This document shows positions 1 to 8,189 of a stretch of 19,249 nt of DNA, one piece after another. Below the pieces are notes generated by a model. The model did no database searches. It was not told where the DNA came from and saw only the letters and a program-made list of their open reading frames with translations. The position numbers were made by a program, and so were the translations under genes. The first letter of the stretch is position 1, and each line of letters begins with the position of its first letter. Origin of the DNA: CAZCZZ01 sp964503335 (lineage in GTDB: Bacteria; Verrucomicrobiota; Kiritimatiellia; CAIVKH01); NCBI GenBank assembly GCA_964503335.1, contig CAZCZZ010000069.1, positions 1 through 19,249 of the forward strand. Reading direction: 5' to 3'.

Positions 1-30
1 GGGCACGGCCCCCGCGTCCGGCTTTCGGCA

Positions 31-59
31 TTGACGCTAGGGCTGTCCCTTGGAATCGT
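31..59 (+). promoter_or_regulatory. Weak candidate sigma-70-type promoter for the lipoprotein gene
   Basis: TTGACG at 31-36 matches five of six bases of a -35 box and lies 41 bases before the lipoprotein start codon. The base stretch 17 bases later (54-59, AATCGT) is a poor -10 box, so this rests mainly on the -35. A ribosome binding site AGGAG at 66-70, seven bases before the ATG, is convincing by comparison. A competing sigma-54-like reading at 1-15 is given as a finding. Confidence 0.25.
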
Positions 60-77
60 CCCCGCAGGAGACCACCC

Positions 78-1265
78 ATGTTGCGAATTGATGTGTTGCG
101 AAGAGTTGGACTTTCCCTCGCCCTGGCCTTGTCGGCGGGCTGTTCCACCCCGGGCGGTGGCGGAGGGGACGCCCCAGTGGAAGCTGCGGAAATTGTCGCC
201 CCCAAGCAGGACTCCCGCGAGGCGAAATCCAAGGCGCGTGAGCTGGAAAGGGCCATCCGGGACCAGCTTGCCGAGCAGAAGCGGATTGATGAGGAGTTGA
301 AGAAGGTGCGCCAGGAGCTGCTCAACTCTGCCCAGGAGATGCGCGAGGTCAAGGTGAAGGCGGACGATCTGGACCGCGCGAGCCTGACAAACCTGCTCAA
401 CCTCCAGCAACTGCAGGATGAGTTGAAGAAGCAGGAAGACCTCCTGAAGCAGCTCGACGAACAGTCGAAAAACGCGCCGCGCGAGATCGAGCGCCTCCAG
501 CAGTCGGTCCAGCGCGCCGAAAAGCAGGCGGAACGCGATGCGGAGCTCGTGCGCGAGAAGGAGAAGGAGATCAACGACCTGCGCGACGCGCTCGCCGTGC
601 GAGACGGGCTGCTCCGCCAGAAGACGCACGAGGTGGCGAAGAAGCAGGAGGCCGCGCCCGCGGCCAAGTCCAAGAAGGCGCCGGAGGAATCCCTCGCGAA
701 GCGGGTGACGAAGGCGAACAACGCGCTCAAGCAGGGCGACCTGGACGAAGCGATTGAAGGCTTCAAGGGCGTCCTCAAGGAAGACCCGGACTTCGTCAGC
801 GCGCGGGTCGGGCTTGCGGCGAGCTACTATTCGCAGGGATCCATGGGCAAGGCGAAGGAGCTCGTTGATGCGGTGCTTGAGGAGGATAACCGCAATGCGC
901 AGGCGCTCGGCCTTCGCGGAATCCTGCACTGGCGCGATGGTGAACTGGCCGAGGCGACCCGGGTGCTGGAGAAGGCCGTGAAGGAAGACCCGAACGATGC
1001 GCAGATCCAGAACTACCTTGGCATCGTCCTGTACGATGCGAAGAAGCGTGACCGGGCGCTTGCCGTGATGCAGCGGGCGGTGGAACTGGACCCTGAGAAT
1101 GCCGAGGCGCAGTTCAATCTGGCCGTTATACTTGCTACCGGACCGTCGAAGAAGCTCGACGAGGCGCGCGAGCACTACGAAGCTGCGTTGGCCATGGGGA
1201 ATGACCGCGATGACGCACTGGATGACATACTATATGGAAAATCGTCGGCGACTTCTGATAAGTAG
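78..1265 (+). CDS. Coiled-coil and TPR lipoprotein
   Basis: This encodes a 395-residue predicted lipoprotein. Residues 1-22 form a lipoprotein signal with Arg residues, a hydrophobic core and lipobox LSAGC, so Cys22 would be lipidated; the next residue is Ser, which in proteobacteria favours the outer membrane. A Gly/Pro-rich linker follows, then a charged heptad-rich coiled coil at about residues 45-195. Four to five tetratricopeptide repeats occupy about residues 208-385, with phrases such as ALKQGDLDEAIEGF and AVELDPENAEAQFNLAV. AGGAG lies seven bases before the ATG. The last 32 bases overlap the next gene, so the two products are probably made together. TPRs point to protein-protein contacts; the coiled coil may oligomerise or bind the neighbouring secreted coiled-coil protein. 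The overall class is secure, but I do not recognise a named family and assign no reaction. Confidence 0.85.
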   Translation: MLRIDVLRRVGLSLALALSAGCSTPGGGGGDAPVEAAEIVAPKQDSREAKSKARELERAIRDQLAEQKRIDEELKKVRQELLNSAQEMREVKVKADDLDRASLTNLLNLQQLQDELKKQEDLLKQLDEQSKNAPREIERLQQSVQRAEKQAERDAELVREKEKEINDLRDALAVRDGLLRQKTHEVAKKQEAAPAAKSKKAPEESLAKRVTKANNALKQGDLDEAIEGFKGVLKEDPDFVSARVGLAASYYSQGSMGKAKELVDAVLEEDNRNAQALGLRGILHWRDGELAEATRVLEKAVKEDPNDAQIQNYLGIVLYDAKKRDRALAVMQRAVELDPENAEAQFNLAVILATGPSKKLDEAREHYEAALAMGNDRDDALDDILYGKSSATSDK

Positions 1266-3486
1266 ATTCCTGCCCGTCCTTGCCTTCCTCTTCGTTCTCA
1301 TCCCCCCCGTCCGCGCCCAGAACGACCTTCCGAAGGACCAGCTCGACGCCTATGTGGCGATGATCCAGGCCGACCGCGCGCGCGACAAGGGCGACTACAA
1401 GACCGCGGTCCAAGGCTACCGCGAAGCGCTGCTCCGCTACCGCAATCTTTCGCAGGCGAACCCGTCCTGGCATCCGGACATCGTTGAATATCGACTGACG
1501 TATTGCGCCAACGAGATCGAAGCGATTCTTCGACAGGTCGACAAGACCGAGGAACAACTTGTCGAGGAGGAGACCGTCGCCGACGGCGACGAACTCGCTC
1601 GCCTGCGCGCCCTCTACAGCGAGGCGCTCAAGGCCCAGGCATCCCTGCAGGCCGATCTCGAAAGCGCAAAGAATGCGTCCCGCGCCGCGGCGAAGGATCT
1701 GGCCCGGCGCGAGGAAGACCTTGCGCGCGCGAAGGGTGACCTCGCGCGGCTCAAGGATCAGCTCGCGTCATCCACGAATACGATCCAGGCGGCCAATCAG
1801 CTTGCAGCAAACGCACTCGCCGGCATGGAGACGGAGAACCGGCACCTCAAGGCCGAGCTGGCTGCGCAGGTTGATGCCATGGCGCTGGCCGTCGAGGAGC
1901 AGAATCGTCTGAAGGCCGAGCTCCAGGCCCTGACGGAAGCCGATGCGCGCCTCCGCGTTGAGATGTCAGAAGCGAAGGCTTTCGTGGAGTCCGTGCAGGC
2001 GAAAGCCGCGGAAGAAGCCCGGGTCGCGCAGGACGCCAAGGCTGCGCTTGCTGCCGCGGAGGAGCGCGCGGCGAAGGCCGAAGCGGACATCGAGAAGGCG
2101 CGTGCTGAATCGGCCAAGTCGAGCGAGACCCTCAAGTCGGTTCGAGCCGATGCACGCGAGGCGAACGCGCAGATCAAGGAACTGGCGGCGCAGATGGAAG
2201 CAGTACAGGCCGAGATTGCGACCCATCGCACCGAGGGCGAAAGGTTGTCTGCACTCCTGGCCGAAAAGGAAACGCAGAAGGCCGCAACGGATCAGGCGCT
2301 CCAGGCCGCGGATGCCGTCCGTTCATCGCTTCAGGTCGAGCGTGATGCCATGGAGAAGGCGTTGGCCGACGCGCGCATGCTGTCGAAGCAATATGAAACC
2401 GATCTCTCGAACTTGAAGCGCGAGCTTGAGACCGCGCAGGCCGTGGCGCGGGACGCCGATGCCCGTGCCGAAGGCGGAGCCGCCGAGTTGCAGCGCCTGG
2501 CCGCTGCGTCTGCGGGTCATGGCGAAGCCCTGGCCGCGATGGAGAGGCGCGCACTCGACGCGGAAGCAGCGCTGTCGCAGCAACTGGCCGAACTGGGTGT
2601 AGCACGCGACGAGTTGAAGCAGCTCGCTGACGCGGGACGCGAAACGCAGACCCTTCGTGACGAAGTGGCCAAGCTTCGCAGCGAGAGGCAACTCGCGGAC
2701 GAGGCGCTGGCTGAACTGCGCAAGGAAGTTGAAGCATCCGGGAATACTGCGAAAGCATGGCAGGCGGAGGAAGAGAAGTTGAAGAACGAGCTGCTCGCTC
2801 GCGACGCGGCGCTTGCCGAAGCCGATCAGCGCGCGGCGGCTGCCGAAGCCGGTGCGAAGAACGCCGCGGAAGAACTGAAAGCGCTGAAGGATGAGACGAA
2901 AGCGCTTCGTTCGCTGAAGGACGACCGCGAAAAGCTTTCAAGGGAGCTGGCCGAGGTGAAAGCGCGGCTGGAAGGCAGTATCGACGACATTGCGGAGAAG
3001 GAGCGCCTGCATGCAGCGTTACTCGACAATCACGAAGCGGTGCTGAAGAGGATGCAGGACGCCGCGAACAAGCTGGCGAGCATCGAAGCGGTCGCGAAGG
3101 AGGCGACCGGTGAGCGGGACGCTCTGCGTGGTGACGTGAAGAGCCTGAACGACCAGCTGGGCGTATTGACCAAACAGCGCGACGAAACCCTTGCTCAGGC
3201 TGAGAGCGAGATCCTGAGACTACGAGCTGAACTGGCCGAGGCAGGAAAGGTTCGTGATGCGTTGGCCGAAGCGAACGCGCGACTTGAGGCCCTGGAGAGC
3301 GACCATCGTGAAACGCTCAAGGACCTGGATGCAGTTCGGGAAGACCTCGTCCGCGAGCAGCAGGCCAAACGCGTTGCCAAACTCGAAGCCCTCATCACGG
3401 AGTTGCGTGAGGAGATCAAGGCGCTCAAGAAGAAGATCAGGAATCCGCCGGAACAGTCCGATCAGGCCGACCAACCGTCGCCTTAA
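1234..3486 (+). CDS. Secreted long coiled-coil protein of unknown function
   Basis: This encodes a 750-residue exported protein. The frame is open from 1099, but the ATG at 1234 is preferred because it puts a classical signal peptide at the N-terminus: MENRRRLLISR, a hydrophobic stretch, and a likely signal peptidase I site after VRA (residue 28). Residues 35-85 look like a TPR-type helical hairpin (DKGDYKTAVQGYREAL) and contain a Trp/Pro/Cys-bearing segment (PSWHPDIVEYRLTYC). Nearly all the rest, about residues 95-735, is Ala/Glu/Lys/Arg-rich heptad coiled coil, ending in a Pro-rich tail. No enzymatic motif is visible. The start overlaps the upstream lipoprotein gene by 32 bases with no obvious ribosome binding site, which suggests translational coupling. 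A structural, filament-like or scaffold role in the periplasm is inference only. Low sequence complexity will make homology searches misleading. Confidence 0.8.
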   Translation: MENRRRLLISRFLPVLAFLFVLIPPVRAQNDLPKDQLDAYVAMIQADRARDKGDYKTAVQGYREALLRYRNLSQANPSWHPDIVEYRLTYCANEIEAILRQVDKTEEQLVEEETVADGDELARLRALYSEALKAQASLQADLESAKNASRAAAKDLARREEDLARAKGDLARLKDQLASSTNTIQAANQLAANALAGMETENRHLKAELAAQVDAMALAVEEQNRLKAELQALTEADARLRVEMSEAKAFVESVQAKAAEEARVAQDAKAALAAAEERAAKAEADIEKARAESAKSSETLKSVRADAREANAQIKELAAQMEAVQAEIATHRTEGERLSALLAEKETQKAATDQALQAADAVRSSLQVERDAMEKALADARMLSKQYETDLSNLKRELETAQAVARDADARAEGGAAELQRLAAASAGHGEALAAMERRALDAEAALSQQLAELGVARDELKQLADAGRETQTLRDEVAKLRSERQLADEALAELRKEVEASGNTAKAWQAEEEKLKNELLARDAALAEADQRAAAAEAGAKNAAEELKALKDETKALRSLKDDREKLSRELAEVKARLEGSIDDIAEKERLHAALLDNHEAVLKRMQDAANKLASIEAVAKEATGERDALRGDVKSLNDQLGVLTKQRDETLAQAESEILRLRAELAEAGKVRDALAEANARLEALESDHRETLKDLDAVREDLVREQQAKRVAKLEALITELREEIKALKKKIRNPPEQSDQADQPSP

Positions 3487-3488
3487 CG

Positions 3489-5210
3489 CTATTTCTCCAG
3501 CCACCGCGGACGGTCGGTCAGGAAGAGTTGGTCGAGGTTGTTGAGCGGGAAGCCCTGCGTGAGCGGGAAGTCGCTTGGGATGCGTCCTTCAAGCAGCGGG
3601 AACCAGGTGCGGTATTCGCCGGTGAGCAACGTGCGGACGTATTCGCGGTCGCGCGTGATGGTGGTGAAGTAGATACCGCTGATGCGCTTCGTGTAATCGT
3701 TGATCTCGTAGAAGTCATCAATGCTCGCGGGAAGTGCGAGCGAATTCCTGTCCCCATACCACGCCGTGGCCCAGGGCATATCCGTGGCGAGCAATTCCTC
3801 GGCCTTTATCATCCGGCACACGTGCGTGATGTACGGCGGGAAGTAGGGCGGATAGGGCGGTGCGGCCCGGGGCGGCAGGAGGGTGAACAGGAGGGGAAGG
3901 GCGCCCAGGGCGACGACTGCAACAATGATCGCGAGGCGGGCGATGGGGATACGGATCTGCAGTCGCTCGAGCAGGATAAAGAAGAAGGATAACCCGTACA
4001 GGATGGCGAACGGCCAGAAGATGTGGAGCAGGTTTGTCGTGACGGGACCGAAGCAGGCGCCGACGACCATGAGCAGCAGCATGGCCAGTGCAATACACCA
4101 GCGAAGCCGGCGCACATGGTCACGTGAGAAGTTGTAGAGGAACGTCGTGATGAAGAGGCTCGCGAGGATTCCATCGCCTAGGGTCAGGATGTCACCACTC
4201 AGCAGCCCTGCCATATTCGTCAGCCATTTGATCTGAAGCTGGTGCAGTTTGGGTCCGAGATCAGGGGTTTGGAGGAAGGTGCGCTCGAACAGGCTGCCCG
4301 TGACGGGGTCGTTCCCGTTAAACGCGAGCAGCGGGGCGAGTCCGAGGATTCCGCCGCTGACGTTGACGTTGCGGATGAGCCACGGGGAGATGCCGACAAG
4401 GAAGATCAGGACGAAGCCTACAGCCCACCGGTAGCGGTTTTCCCTGAACGACCAGACGATGAAGAGAAGGACGGCCGGTACGAGCACGGCGAGGGCGTAC
4501 CGCGTGAGGAATGCGAGGATGCAGAACAGCGCGCAGAGAAGATAGGGAATCAGGCAGGCCGAGAAGGGGCGTCCATCAGTCCGGTTCGCTGCGGCTGTCA
4601 GGAGTGCGTAGAATGCCAGCACGGTCAGAAGCGTCGCGAGAGACAGCGGTGTACCCGAGATGCTCGCAGCCCAGACCGAATCGCTCAGGAAATACATGGT
4701 CGTGCCCAGCATCGCGACGCGCTGGTCGAAGAGCCGGCGGCCGATCAGGAATAGGAAGAGACCCGTGAGGATGGTGCAGAGATGTCCGAAGGGAACGATC
4801 ACCCATTGCTCGGGCGGATACGTGCTTGTCGGTTTGTCGGACATGAATGCGGATTCGAGCGACTTGAAGCCGGCGGCCAGCAGGAGGGGATAAAGCGGCG
4901 CGTGAACGATGTCCGGGTGATCCTGGATCATCGGGTCATGAGAGGGCGAATGTTCGATCAGGTACCACATGCTCACGGGTCGGATGTATTCCGTCGTGAA
5001 GCCGCCCTTCAGAGCGATGTTGCGTCCGACCTGCGCGTAATCCATCGCTTCGGGACTTGTCAGGCCGCGGAACTGGGTCGCGGTGTAGACGACGGTCAGC
5101 GCCAGGAGAAACAGCAGGTAGAGGCCAGCCTTGATCAGCCGCAGGCCAATGCCCACGTCCACATTGTAGACGATGTCCTGAATCTTGGATTCAAACGGCT
5201 TACTGACCAT
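3489..5210 (-). CDS. GT39-like multi-pass membrane glycosyltransferase
   Basis: This encodes a 573-residue polytopic membrane protein. A cytoplasmic N-terminus leads into a first membrane helix at about residues 24-46, then a large loop with SPEAMDYAQVGRNIA (Asp57) and VHAPLYPLLLA (residues 102-112). That arrangement, an acidic residue in the first outer loop followed by His/Pro-Leu-Tyr-Pro before the next helix, is typical of the GT39/PMT and ArnT-type families that transfer sugars from polyprenyl phosphates. About ten further hydrophobic helices run to residue 460, followed by a soluble C-terminal domain. The donor and acceptor cannot be read from sequence. The start has a good ribosome binding site, AGGGG, six bases upstream. 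The stop lies two bases from the stop of the convergent coiled-coil gene. It follows the two-component pair on the same strand after 77 bases and may have its own promoter. Confidence 0.75.
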   Translation of the reverse strand: MVSKPFESKIQDIVYNVDVGIGLRLIKAGLYLLFLLALTVVYTATQFRGLTSPEAMDYAQVGRNIALKGGFTTEYIRPVSMWYLIEHSPSHDPMIQDHPDIVHAPLYPLLLAAGFKSLESAFMSDKPTSTYPPEQWVIVPFGHLCTILTGLFLFLIGRRLFDQRVAMLGTTMYFLSDSVWAASISGTPLSLATLLTVLAFYALLTAAANRTDGRPFSACLIPYLLCALFCILAFLTRYALAVLVPAVLLFIVWSFRENRYRWAVGFVLIFLVGISPWLIRNVNVSGGILGLAPLLAFNGNDPVTGSLFERTFLQTPDLGPKLHQLQIKWLTNMAGLLSGDILTLGDGILASLFITTFLYNFSRDHVRRLRWCIALAMLLLMVVGACFGPVTTNLLHIFWPFAILYGLSFFFILLERLQIRIPIARLAIIVAVVALGALPLLFTLLPPRAAPPYPPYFPPYITHVCRMIKAEELLATDMPWATAWYGDRNSLALPASIDDFYEINDYTKRISGIYFTTITRDREYVRTLLTGEYRTWFPLLEGRIPSDFPLTQGFPLNNLDQLFLTDRPRWLEK

Positions 5211-5240
5211 GCATTTCCCCTAAATAGCTACAAAGGCGCG

Positions 5241-5270
5241 ATAGTACCTGCGGAACGAGTAACAGGACAA
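5241..5270 (-). promoter_or_regulatory. Candidate promoter for the membrane glycosyltransferase
   Basis: Read on the minus strand, TTGTCC (5270-5265) and TACTAT (5246-5241) are separated by 18 bases. Each matches four of six consensus positions. This would start transcription about 24 bases before the ATG, just upstream of the ribosome binding site. The only alternative is readthrough from the response regulator gene, since no terminator-like hairpin with a T-run is seen between them. Confidence 0.35.
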
Positions 5271-5287
5271 GGGCGGACCGCACCACG

Positions 5288-6658
5288 TCAGGATGGGAAG
5301 GTTTCAAGTAGTCCATACTCATGTAGTTTCCTGTGCAGGGTGCGGCGGCTGATCCCGAGCTCCTTCGCGGCTTTCGTGCGGTTGTTGTTGTGCGTCTTCA
5401 AGGCGCGTACGACGAGTTGGCGCTCGGCGTTCTCGATGTTCAGACCATTGGGAGAGGAGAATCCTGGCTGGCCTGCGCTGCGTCCCAGATCGCGCAGCGA
5501 CGCGGGCAGGTCGCGCACGCCGATTTTCGGATTGCGCGAAAGCACGACCATGCGTTCCACGATGTTGCGAAGCTCGCGGACGTTTCCGGGCCATGTGTAG
5601 GCTTGCATGATGTCCATGACTTCCGGTGTTACGCCTTCGATCACCTTCCCGTTCTCCTTCGCCATCGACTGCAGGAAGTGCTGCACCAGGATCGGGATGT
5701 CGCCCTGGCGGTCCCGGAGCGGGGGCAGGGTGAGCACGACGACGTAGAGCCGATAGAAGAGGTCCTCGCGGAACTTTCCTTCCTCGACCATCTTCTTCAG
5801 GTCACGGTTTGTCGCGGCCACGAGGCGCACATCGACCTCGATATTCTCATGCCCGCCGACGCGTTCAAAGTTTCGCTCCTCGAGGACGCGCAGGATTTTC
5901 ACCTGGATGCTCGGGTCGATCTCGCCGACTTCGTCGAGGAAGAGCGTTCCGCCGTCGGCCATTTCAAAGCGGCCGCGCCTGCGTTCGTTGGCGCCGGTGA
6001 ACGCGCCCTTCTCGTGTCCGAAGAGTTCGCTCTCCAGAAGGTTGGACGAAAGCGCGGCGCAGTGCACGGCCACGTAGGGTCCATGGTTGCGCGGGCTCAA
6101 CTGGTGGATCGCGTGGGCGACCAGCTCCTTGCCTGTGCCGCTTTCGCCCTGGATCAAGACGGTGGCGCGGGAGGGCGCGACCTGTCGCACGGTGTCGAAC
6201 ACTTCTTCCATGGCCTGGGACTGGCCGACAATGCTCGTGAGGTTGTACTTGGAGTCGAGCTGCTCGCGGAGCTGCTTGTTCTCGATCTCCACCTTTCGCG
6301 AATGCACCGCGCGCTGGAGCAGGATGTCGAGGCGGTCAAGGTTGATGGGCTTGGTGAGAAAGTCGTATGCGCCGCGCTTCATGGCTTCGACCGCGAGTTC
6401 GATTGTGCCGTATGCGGTCAACATGATGCAGAGGGGCTGCGGCGTGCGGGCAAGGGCGCGCTGAAGCAGCGTCAGGCCGTCCATGCCGGGCATGCGGACA
6501 TCGCTCAACATGATATCGACCGGCCGCGTGGCGAGTACGTCGAGCGCCTTCTGGCCGTTTTCCGCGATGACTACGTCGTAAGACTTCTGCAGCGCGCGCG
6601 CGAGCCCGTCGCGCGAGTTCTTCTCGTCGTCCACAATCAGTATGGAGGTCTTGCTCAC
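5288..6658 (-). CDS. NtrC-family sigma-54-dependent response regulator
   Basis: This encodes a 456-residue response regulator with the complete three-part NtrC layout. The receiver domain (about 1-120) has the acidic pair Asp10/Asp11, phospho-acceptor Asp53, Thr81 and Lys103. The AAA+ domain (about 140-370) has Walker A GESGTGKE at 171-178, the sigma-54 contact loop GAFTGA at 218-223, and Walker B LFLDEV at 239-244. A Fis-type helix-turn-helix (about 410-456) contains KAAKELGISRRTLHRKL. It should activate sigma-54 promoters when phosphorylated. The start codon is GTG with GAGGGG five bases upstream. Its first four bases (GTGA) overlap the stop of the kinase gene, so the pair is translationally coupled and the kinase is almost certainly its cognate partner. 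No regulon can be named; the glycosyltransferase downstream is a candidate by position only. Confidence 0.95.
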   Translation of the reverse strand: MSKTSILIVDDEKNSRDGLARALQKSYDVVIAENGQKALDVLATRPVDIMLSDVRMPGMDGLTLLQRALARTPQPLCIMLTAYGTIELAVEAMKRGAYDFLTKPINLDRLDILLQRAVHSRKVEIENKQLREQLDSKYNLTSIVGQSQAMEEVFDTVRQVAPSRATVLIQGESGTGKELVAHAIHQLSPRNHGPYVAVHCAALSSNLLESELFGHEKGAFTGANERRRGRFEMADGGTLFLDEVGEIDPSIQVKILRVLEERNFERVGGHENIEVDVRLVAATNRDLKKMVEEGKFREDLFYRLYVVVLTLPPLRDRQGDIPILVQHFLQSMAKENGKVIEGVTPEVMDIMQAYTWPGNVRELRNIVERMVVLSRNPKIGVRDLPASLRDLGRSAGQPGFSSPNGLNIENAERQLVVRALKTHNNNRTKAAKELGISRRTLHRKLHEYGLLETFPS

Positions 6659-7857
6659 GAATTCCCCTCGCCGGTCTGCGTTTGCCTGGACGCGTGCAGC
6701 AGCCTGATCCTTCTTTCATCGCGTGGCAGGAACAGCGTGAAGGTCGTGCCGGACTTGGGTTCGCTGTGCACCTCGAGCTCGCCGCCGTGATCACGCACGA
6801 TGCGTTGCACGATCATGAGGCCGAGTCCCGAGCCTTCGGTCTTCGTGGTGTAATACGGTTCAAAGATGGAGCTCAAATCGTCGGCGGGAATACCGGGGCC
6901 CGTGTCCTTGAACGACACGATCACAAAGCGGTCGTTGCTGCCGAGGGTGATCTTGAGAAGACCTCCGTTGGCCATGGCCTGGATGGCGTTGCGGATAATG
7001 TTGAAGAACGCCTGGCGGATTTGGTTCTTGTCCACGTATCCAAGCGGCAGGTCAGCCGGCGCTTCCACTTCCACGAGCACATCGCGGTCCTTCACCTCGT
7101 GCTTCAGGAATTCGATCGTGTCGTCGATGATGGCCTTGATGGAGATGCGTTCGAAGCCGGGTTGGGTCGGACGGATTGCGCGCAGGAACTGGCTGATGAT
7201 CTGGTCCAGTCGCTCCACTTCGCGACGCGACACATCGACGAGTTCCTTGAGCCCCGCCTTGTCTTGTTCAGCGAGGTGGCTGAGTTCGCGTTCGAGGAGT
7301 TGCAGGTGGATTGTGAGCGAATTGAGCGGGTTTCCGATTTCGTGAGCCACGCCGGCGGCGAGAAGGGTGAGGGCATTCAGGCGCTCCGATTCAATCGTCT
7401 TCGCCTCGTTCATCCGGTCGCGCGTGATGTCGCGCAGGATGACCACCGCGCCTTGCTCGCCGGGCCGGGCGACGGCGAGCGGCACGACGTAGAAATCGAT
7501 GAAGCGATGCTCGGGATACGTGATCTCGATCTCGCGGCTGACGAGGCGTGTCCACTCGTCGCCATCCAGATCGAGCACGAGGTCCCAGTCGATATCGCGG
7601 AGATACCGGGCGATCGGATTCCCCGCCGCCGACTCCGACTTGAATCCGAACATCTTCTCCGCCGCCCGGTTTGCGTAGAGAATGAGACTGTTCCCATCCA
7701 ACACCACGATTCCTTCCTGGATCGCATGGAAGATGGTCTCCAGCAGCCCCTTATCGGAAGCCAGCCGCAGAAACTGCGTCTGCAAACTGCCCGAATCGAG
7801 CCGATCGAGCCGATCAATAAGCTTGTCGAGAAACCCTGGTTTCACGGGGGAAAACAT
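6655..7857 (-). CDS. Soluble PAS-domain histidine kinase (NtrB-like)
   Basis: This encodes a 400-residue sensor kinase with no membrane segment, so it should read a cytoplasmic signal or be controlled by a partner protein. A PAS domain covers about residues 38-147. The HisKA H-box is AAGVAHEIGNPLNSL with phospho-acceptor His172. The HATPase domain carries the N-box around NIIRNAIQAM (286-295), the G1 box DTGPGIP (318-324) and the G2 box GSGLGL (342-347). The frame is open to 7923, but the ATG at 7857 is chosen because the extra residues look non-homologous and would run through the vapB promoter. Its ribosome binding site is weak. It overlaps the regulator by four bases. The fold resembles NtrB, AtoS and ZraS-type kinases, but the absence of a periplasmic sensor argues against a ZraS-like role. 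Confidence 0.92.
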   Translation of the reverse strand: MFSPVKPGFLDKLIDRLDRLDSGSLQTQFLRLASDKGLLETIFHAIQEGIVVLDGNSLILYANRAAEKMFGFKSESAAGNPIARYLRDIDWDLVLDLDGDEWTRLVSREIEITYPEHRFIDFYVVPLAVARPGEQGAVVILRDITRDRMNEAKTIESERLNALTLLAAGVAHEIGNPLNSLTIHLQLLERELSHLAEQDKAGLKELVDVSRREVERLDQIISQFLRAIRPTQPGFERISIKAIIDDTIEFLKHEVKDRDVLVEVEAPADLPLGYVDKNQIRQAFFNIIRNAIQAMANGGLLKITLGSNDRFVIVSFKDTGPGIPADDLSSIFEPYYTTKTEGSGLGLMIVQRIVRDHGGELEVHSEPKSGTTFTLFLPRDERRIRLLHASRQTQTGEGNS

Positions 7858-7907
7858 AGTCCATGTGCGCCAAAGTGTCACCGGCTCAGTTCTCCGATGG
7901 GGTCCCG

Positions 7908-7936
7908 TTGACAATATGGCCATAACTGCGTATATA
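7908..7936 (+). promoter_or_regulatory. Strong sigma-70 promoter of the vapBC-like operon
   Basis: A perfect -35 box TTGACA (7908-7913) is followed after exactly 17 bases by TATATA (7931-7936). Transcription would begin around 7942-7944, at the vapB-like ATG itself (7944). There is no ribosome binding site before that ATG, which fits a leaderless message. Confidence 0.75.
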
Positions 7937-7942
7937 TGGCCA
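7914..7942 (+). promoter_or_regulatory. Paired ATATGGCCA repeats, probable autoregulatory operator
   Basis: ATATGGCCA occurs at 7914-7922 and again at 7934-7942, 20 bases apart, which places both copies on nearly the same face of the helix. The first copy is part of the ten-base perfect palindrome TATGGCCATA (7915-7924). One copy lies in the -35/-10 spacer and the other covers most of the -10 box. Antitoxins with ribbon-helix-helix domains usually bind such paired sites to repress their own operon. Confidence 0.65.
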
Positions 7943-7943
7943 C

Positions 7944-8189
7944 ATGAAGACTACGGTGGATATTCCCGATGACGTTTTTCATCGCGCCAAGGTTATTGCT
8001 GCGTACCGCAAGACAACGCTCAAGACGATGATTGTGAGAGGCTTGAGGCATGAGATGGATGCGGTTGAGGCTGGTGGTGACGCGAATCAGCTGCTGATCG
8101 ACGCATTGACAACTGGCCGAAACAATTCGCCTGTGGGCCGACTGAAACGCGATGAGCTCTATGACCGCGACATACTTCGTCGACACTAA
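7944..8189 (+). CDS. VapB-like ribbon-helix-helix antitoxin
   Basis: This encodes an 81-residue protein beginning MKTTVDIPDDVFHRAKVIAA, the classic N-terminal DNA-binding half of VapB-type antitoxins: a beta strand followed by two helices. The C-terminal part (residues 50-81) is less ordered and would wrap the toxin. It overlaps the PIN-domain toxin gene by 38 bases, the usual antitoxin-first arrangement. Expected roles are to neutralise the RNase and to repress the operon through the ATATGGCCA repeats. The message is probably leaderless. The length is normal for the family and no lesion is visible. Confidence 0.85.
   Translation: MKTTVDIPDDVFHRAKVIAAYRKTTLKTMIVRGLRHEMDAVEAGGDANQLLIDALTTGRNNSPVGRLKRDELYDRDILRRH

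Noticed and set aside
1099..1233. A longer start for the secreted coiled-coil protein
   Set aside because: The extra 45 residues overlap the TPR gene out of frame and would bury the signal peptide that begins at 1234.
2174..2941. 255-codon minus-strand open frame inside the coiled-coil gene
   Set aside because: It is an Arg/Pro/Ser-rich antisense shadow of an Ala/Glu-rich coding region.
5333..6790. A 485-codon open frame on the plus strand opposite the response regulator
   Set aside because: The minus strand has a full NtrC-family protein with every motif intact. The plus-strand product has no recognisable motif and is an antisense shadow typical of GC-rich codon use.
6682..7911. A 409-codon open frame on the plus strand opposite the histidine kinase
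   Set aside because: The minus strand encodes an intact kinase with H, N, G1 and G2 boxes; the opposite frame has no family features.
7858..7923. A longer histidine kinase start at 7923
   Set aside because: The added 22 residues would be encoded by the vapB promoter and operator region and do not look like kinase sequence. The ATG at 7857 is preferred.
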